From Simkania negevensis (GTDB taxonomy: Bacteria; Chlamydiota; Chlamydiia; Chlamydiales; JAFITR01): a stretch of DNA of 10,113 nucleotides. The translations under genes and the position numbers were made by a program. The number at the start of each line of letters is the position of its first letter. Position 1 is the first letter of the stretch. This document shows positions 7,054 to 10,113 of the stretch, piece by piece. The notes under the pieces are model-generated. The model made no database searches and was not told the DNA's origin. It saw only the letters and a program-made list of their open reading frames with translations. The stretch spans positions 1 through 10,113 of the forward strand of contig JAFITR010000046.1 of NCBI GenBank assembly GCA_017116025.1. The letters run 5' to 3'.

Positions 7054-7875
7054 CTAGAACGTGTAGCCGATGTTCAATGTGACACCGATAGATTGCAAAC
7101 GATGTTTGCCTTCGATATCACCAATATCCGTCAGCTCCTTGATCTTCCTTTTTGCGTAGGCGCCTTCAAACGCAACACCAAAGTCGAGAAGCTCTTTTTC
7201 GCCAAGCTTATGATGAAAGGTGAAAGGGATACGGAAGCTGTAAGCAACCGTTCTCTTCATGCCCCTTCTACCTTGGGTCTTTGTTGTCGATTCTTGTACC
7301 TTCACACTAGCGTCGAAGTCGACATCAGCAAAGAGAAGAAGGGCAAGGTCAAAGTTCTCCCTTGGAAGCCAATGCAATCTCGCTCCGAGGCCGGCATAAG
7401 GGATATGGAACGAAAGACGTGTGCCTGGAGTGTCGCCACGAAATTTAAATGTATCGTGAGAGTAGCCCAGGGAGATCATAGGGGTCAGTGTGAAAGGGGT
7501 TCCAAAAACAAAGCTGTAGCCTAGCGCACCACGCATGCCAGCCCCGCGCCCACGTACATCGATGTTACTAGGGGCCCTCAGACGGTTTTGGTAGTAGGAA
7601 AGATCAACCGAATAATAGAGCTCATCACGAGCATCGTAGCGATAACCTCCCGTAATCATATCTCCATCGCCTTTAATGTTGACCGGAGATGTTGTAGCAC
7701 TCACGAATGCGTTCTTCACAGACATGTGGCTAATCCCTGGATAGAGATAGAGATGTTCGGCAAGAGCCTTAGCAGGCTCTGCAGATTGCTGTGCCCATAT
7801 CGGAGAAAACCCCATAAAGGCAGCACAAGCAATAATACAACTGACGAGTCTATTCTTTGTCATCTTCTTCACCAT
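7054..7875 (-). CDS. Putative outer-membrane beta-barrel protein (paralogue 1)
   Basis: Protein of 273 residues with no family name I can assign. A Sec signal peptide is clear: basic start, hydrophobic core, and likely cleavage after Ala28 in PIWA-QQ. The mature part alternates polar and hydrophobic residues in many short strands with tight turns and ends in the GYTF type of C-terminus. A terminal aromatic after such a strand is the usual signal for the BAM machinery. No cysteine remains in the mature chain, unlike cysteine-rich chlamydial MOMP. Spacing of several blocks parallels the next gene (for example GYSFVFG/TPMISLGYS against GFAFALS/IPVVGFTWS), so the two look like distant paralogues. 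Start choice is open: ATG 7875 or ATG 7863, neither with a good Shine-Dalgarno. A TAAAAT -10-like box lies at 7904-7899. Barrel type is inferred, substrate unknown. Confidence 0.72.
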   Translation of the reverse strand: MVKKMTKNRLVSCIIACAAFMGFSPIWAQQSAEPAKALAEHLYLYPGISHMSVKNAFVSATTSPVNIKGDGDMITGGYRYDARDELYYSVDLSYYQNRLRAPSNIDVRGRGAGMRGALGYSFVFGTPFTLTPMISLGYSHDTFKFRGDTPGTRLSFHIPYAGLGARLHWLPRENFDLALLLFADVDFDASVKVQESTTKTQGRRGMKRTVAYSFRIPFTFHHKLGEKELLDFGVAFEGAYAKRKIKELTDIGDIEGKHRLQSIGVTLNIGYTF

Positions 7876-7927
7876 TTTTAATGTGACAACTTGAAACTAT
7901 TTTATGGCGGAGTATGCAATAAGATAT

Positions 7928-7955
7928 AAAAAGAGGCAAGCTTTTGGCTTGCCTC
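7928..7955 (-). terminator. Intrinsic terminator of the second outer-membrane gene
   Basis: On the minus strand GAGGCAAGC (7955-7947), loop CAAAA, GCTTGCCTC (7941-7933) forms a perfect 9-bp stem. TTTTT (7932-7928) follows at once. It lies 28 nt after the stop of the gene at 7983-8867 and separates it from the downstream gene. This is the clearest terminator in the window. Confidence 0.88.
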
Positions 7956-7982
7956 GTAATCTTCTTAGGATTCTTCAGTCGA

Positions 7983-8867
7983 CTAGAAACGATAGCCTAG
8001 CATCATAGAAACGTCCCAAGCTTTGACTTTTGTCGTATCGACTATCGCTCCACCTGTTTTCCAGTCGCCTTTTTGGTAGCGATAGCCTGCCGCCAGACCA
8101 AGGTCCCAAGCGCTGCTGCCGGAATCCCAATGATAAGTCACAGGAAGACGAACTTCATAACCAAGTTTCTTGCCTTGCTTCAATCTGAGATTTGCATTGC
8201 TAGTAGAAGCATCGTAGTCCGTTTTCGAACGCTTATTCAATGGCAGCTTCAGAAGCAACTCAAGATCAGCATCCCAGTTATCAGCAAACATATACTTCAG
8301 CAATACGCCGCCGGAAGCTTTCAGACCACGGGTTTTTGTATCGAAGAGGCTTGTTGTAGCTTTGTGTTTCAACGTTGCTTCGCTCCATGTAAAGCCCACA
8401 ACAGGTATTAAGCAGAATTCATCGGAAAGAGCAAATGCAAATCCCACTCTTCCACCGAAGAAGTACTTGTCATAATCGTTTTTACTCAAGTCGATCGTAG
8501 CGGAAGCACCTGTATAGGTAGCAGACCCTTTTAAAGTAACTTCTTCATAGCCGCCAACGAGTTTGAAATAGATCTCTTCAGGAGCGTGGTAGGTATAGTG
8601 AGCACGAGCACCCCATCCACCCCCATCAATCTTTGCAGCAGCTGCGGGGTTGGCATTGCCTCCCCTACCTGGCTGCATCGATTGCACACTTACATCAACG
8701 TAACCCGCCTCAACAGCGAGCACACCCGGCATATCGGCATACATATCGGAATGTGAAGCGCTTCCTCCACTGCTAGAGGCACCCCACCCTCCTTGAGCAA
8801 AGGCGACAGAACTGCTCGCCAATGTCATACCTACAATTAGTGATTTTGCTAATAGTTTTTTCATCAT
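7983..8867 (-). CDS. Putative outer-membrane beta-barrel protein (paralogue 2)
   Basis: Protein of 294 residues, not assigned to a named family. The signal peptide has a lysine-rich start, a hydrophobic core and likely cleavage after Ala24 in VAFA-QGG. A Gly/Ser-rich stretch (about 25-40) follows. The rest shows repeated amphipathic strands with short turns and ends GYRF, the C-terminal aromatic typical of outer-membrane barrels. One cysteine (in EFCLIP) is present. Strand blocks line up with the neighbouring 273-residue protein, suggesting an old duplication. The start ATG at 8867 (or the adjacent ATG 8864) has a six-G Shine-Dalgarno 7 nt upstream. A weak promoter pair TTGCTA (8935-8930) and TATTTT (8913-8908) lies above it. 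It has its own terminator. It may be a porin or surface protein; function is unknown. Confidence 0.74.
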   Translation of the reverse strand: MMKKLLAKSLIVGMTLASSSVAFAQGGWGASSSGGSASHSDMYADMPGVLAVEAGYVDVSVQSMQPGRGGNANPAAAAKIDGGGWGARAHYTYHAPEEIYFKLVGGYEEVTLKGSATYTGASATIDLSKNDYDKYFFGGRVGFAFALSDEFCLIPVVGFTWSEATLKHKATTSLFDTKTRGLKASGGVLLKYMFADNWDADLELLLKLPLNKRSKTDYDASTSNANLRLKQGKKLGYEVRLPVTYHWDSGSSAWDLGLAAGYRYQKGDWKTGGAIVDTTKVKAWDVSMMLGYRF

Positions 8868-8874
8868 CTGTGTT

Positions 8875-8880
8875 CCCCCC
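8875..8880 (-). promoter_or_regulatory. Poly-G ribosome-binding site
   Basis: Six consecutive G on the minus strand lie 7 nt before the ATG at 8867 and are the best Shine-Dalgarno for that gene. Homopolymers of this kind can vary in length, which could tune translation. Nothing in the single sequence shows variation. Confidence 0.5.
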
Positions 8881-9010
8881 TGATGAAGGATTTAAAGGTT
8901 CATAAGAAAAATAACTACGTTCCCCACACTAGCAACATAGCTCAGTATTTCGCAAGCAATTCTTCTCAAGAACTTTTTTTTTTGTAACAAGCTCATATTC
9001 TATCAGTTAT

Positions 9011-9043
9011 AAAAAAAGACGGCAATCGTGTTACTTATGCCAC
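9011..9043 (-). terminator. Probable intrinsic terminator of rnz
   Basis: On the minus strand GTGGCA (9043-9038) pairs with TGCCGT (9024-9019) over 6 bp, including two G-U pairs. After one base comes a seven-T run (9017-9011). The rnz stop codon sits in the 13-nt loop, so the terminator overlaps the gene's end. The stem is modest. Confidence 0.5.
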
Positions 9044-9952
9044 AACGCCTTTTGGGAATGGGAACTGTTTAAAGTCGCAGCCTACATCGCTGTTGGGAAA
9101 GATGGAACGGCTTTCTTCGACAAACTCGTTAAGGTCTAGATATCGCGCTGAGAAGTGTGAGAGAATAAGTTGTTGTACTTGCGCTTCTTTTGCGATTTCA
9201 GCAGCCTGTTTTGCTGTGAGGTGGTAATGTTGGTAGGCAAGTTCTCGATGTCGATCAAGATATGTGCTTTCGCACAAAAGCATTTTTGCTCCTTGAGCAA
9301 TCTCAATGGTTTGTGGACACTTTCTTGTATCCATGATCATAGCAAACGCATCGCCTTTACGAATCCTACTCACATCGTCAATAGAGACAGTTTTTCCATT
9401 GACGACGAGCATCCCTTTTTCTTCCAACTCGCGCACTTTTGGACCGCTTACACCACATTGGAGCAACTTCTCTTTGTCAAACTTTCTACTATCGGGCTCG
9501 GTAATACGCCATGCGACGTTGTCGATACCATGCTCGAGGAAAGCAGCTTCGACAACAAACCGTCCATCGTCGTGAACAATACCATCTTTGTCGACAGGGT
9601 GCTCTTGGACAGAGATCGTATCGTGGTAAATGGTGCCATACCGCAAATGGTCAAAATACTTTTTGCCGCTTTTTGGGTAATAGCAATGAATCGTATGACG
9701 AACTTTATCAAGATTCAAGCGCATGAGAATTGAACCTAGACCCAGACAGTGGTCGCCGTGGAAATGGCTGACAAAAATACGTGTTATACATGTCGGGGCG
9801 ATATTGGCATGGATAAATTGCCGCTGCGTCCCCTCTCCAGGGTCGAAGAGAAGCCCTTCGTTATTCCAGCGAAGGAGGTAAGCGCCATGGTTGCGATAGC
9901 GCGTGGGTTGCTGTCCCGAACAGCCAAGGATTGTTAAGTCTCGTACGCTCAT
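9035..9952 (-). CDS. rnz: Ribonuclease Z (tRNA 3'-endonuclease)
   Basis: Zinc-dependent MBL-fold nuclease that cuts pre-tRNAs after the discriminator base so CCA can be added. From ATG 9952 the protein has 305 residues, the usual length for bacterial RNase Z. The N-terminus LTILGCSGQQPT (6-17) is the family opening. The metal motif is HFHGDH (63-68), with further ligands His141, Asp208 and His266. CEST (227-230) and HLTAKQA (244-250) are also family motifs, and the exosite arm falls about 150-195. The frame stays open upstream to a TTG at 10021, but those 23 extra residues run into a tandem repeat and do not fit the family, so ATG 9952 is preferred. There is no Shine-Dalgarno; a -10-like box ends only 9 nt before the ATG. 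tRNA-His in this window lacks CCA and would be a substrate. Confidence 0.96.
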   Translation of the reverse strand: MSVRDLTILGCSGQQPTRYRNHGAYLLRWNNEGLLFDPGEGTQRQFIHANIAPTCITRIFVSHFHGDHCLGLGSILMRLNLDKVRHTIHCYYPKSGKKYFDHLRYGTIYHDTISVQEHPVDKDGIVHDDGRFVVEAAFLEHGIDNVAWRITEPDSRKFDKEKLLQCGVSGPKVRELEEKGMLVVNGKTVSIDDVSRIRKGDAFAMIMDTRKCPQTIEIAQGAKMLLCESTYLDRHRELAYQHYHLTAKQAAEIAKEAQVQQLILSHFSARYLDLNEFVEESRSIFPNSDVGCDFKQFPFPKGVVA

Positions 9953-9961
9953 AAGGGGCAC

Positions 9962-9991
9962 AGTATATACAGAATAACCTTTCTTAGTCAC
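9962..9991 (-). promoter_or_regulatory. Candidate promoter for rnz
   Basis: On the minus strand GTGACT (9991-9986), an 18-bp spacer and TATACT (9967-9962; 5 of 6 to consensus) form a reasonable sigma-70-type promoter. The initiation point would lie only two to four bases before ATG 9952, predicting a leaderless or near-leaderless message. Confidence 0.45.
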
Positions 9992-10000
9992 GTAAAGGAA

Positions 10001-10036
10001 CAAGATAGACAAGATCGTCAAGATTCACAGGATAGA
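10001..10036. repeat. Four-unit 9-bp tandem repeat (CAAGATNNN)
   Basis: Four contiguous nonamers: CAAGATAGA (10001), CAAGATCGT (10010), CAAGATTCA (10019) and CAGGATAGA (10028). Six of nine positions are almost constant. It lies upstream of rnz and shares the 9-bp period, but not the unit sequence, with the arrays at 1932-2048, 3472-3527 and 6928-7049. Confidence 0.75.
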
Positions 10037-10082
10037 TACTTAATAAGGTAGAGGGGGAAAAACATAAAAAATAACACAACTA

Positions 10083-10113
10083 TTCAGACATCTCTCCCAT
10101 CGGAGTATCTGAA
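10083..10113. repeat. Hairpin at the right window edge
   Basis: TTCAGA (10083-10088) pairs with TCTGAA (10108-10113), and inside it CTCC (10094-10097) pairs with GGAG (10102-10105) around a CATC loop. It may be a terminator or regulatory hairpin belonging to a gene outside the window. The window ends at the stem, so it cannot be judged further. Confidence 0.35.

Noticed and set aside
7837..7848. Lipobox-like LVSC at residues 10-13 of the 273-residue outer-membrane protein
   Set aside because: The hydrophobic stretch before Cys13 is too short; a normal signal peptide cleaved after Ala28 fits better.
8971..8983. T10 run after a TTCTT/AAGAA hairpin on the plus strand
   Set aside because: The stem is A/T only and no plus-strand gene ends here; better regarded as an A/T tract in the upstream region of the second outer-membrane gene.
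9170..9733. 187-codon plus-strand frame antisense to rnz
   Set aside because: Lies opposite the conserved core of RNase Z and has no recognisable domain.
10001..10036. CRISPR array
   Set aside because: The repeats are 9 bp, contiguous and degenerate, with no spacers and no cas genes.

Overview
The window reads like a chromosomal housekeeping segment of a Gram-negative, host-associated or obligately intracellular bacterium. My best guess is an environmental member of the Chlamydiota. Three features suggest this: a ComEC that ends after its membrane channel and lacks the usual C-terminal metallo-beta-lactamase (MBL) domain, a pair of small signal-peptide beta-barrel proteins, and the loose scatter of genes in short operons. 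This placement is inference; no rRNA or marker gene is present to prove it.

Layout from left to right. Positions 1-362 are non-coding, with several hairpins, a 12-bp inverted repeat and a plausible promoter for comEC. comEC (363-1934) is the only plus-strand gene; it encodes the DNA-uptake channel. It converges on a minus-strand gene (2046-3380) encoding a receiver domain fused to an MBL-fold hydrolase. The gap between the two is almost entirely an imperfect palindrome of about 117 bp. Next come ftsK (3533-5920, DNA translocase) and uppP (5913-6719, undecaprenyl-diphosphatase), which overlap by 8 bp. A tRNA-His(GTG) gene lies 19 nt upstream of uppP on the same strand, so tRNA-His, uppP and ftsK look like one transcription unit. 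Further right are two minus-strand genes for related outer-membrane beta-barrel proteins (7054-7875 and 7983-8867), separated by a good intrinsic terminator. Last is rnz (9035-9952), encoding the tRNA 3'-processing nuclease RNase Z. The right edge, 9953-10113, is non-coding.

Functional links. uppP recycles the lipid carrier for envelope polymers and ftsK links septum and chromosome, so this operon serves envelope growth and division. tRNA-His has no encoded CCA, so its 3' end must be cut by an RNase Z-type enzyme; that same cut would create the 5' end of the uppP-ftsK message.

The least explained part is a family of intergenic repeats. Five genes (comEC, the receiver-MBL gene, ftsK, rnz and the first outer-membrane gene) carry a similar ~20-nt module at or just after their stop codon, consensus near AAGGCGTTGTTGCATAATT. 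In four of the five it is followed by degenerate tandem repeats with a 9-bp period or by an inverted copy. A further 9-bp-period array sits upstream of rnz. Two poly-G tracts, G7 before uppP and G6 as the ribosome-binding site of the second outer-membrane gene, may influence expression.
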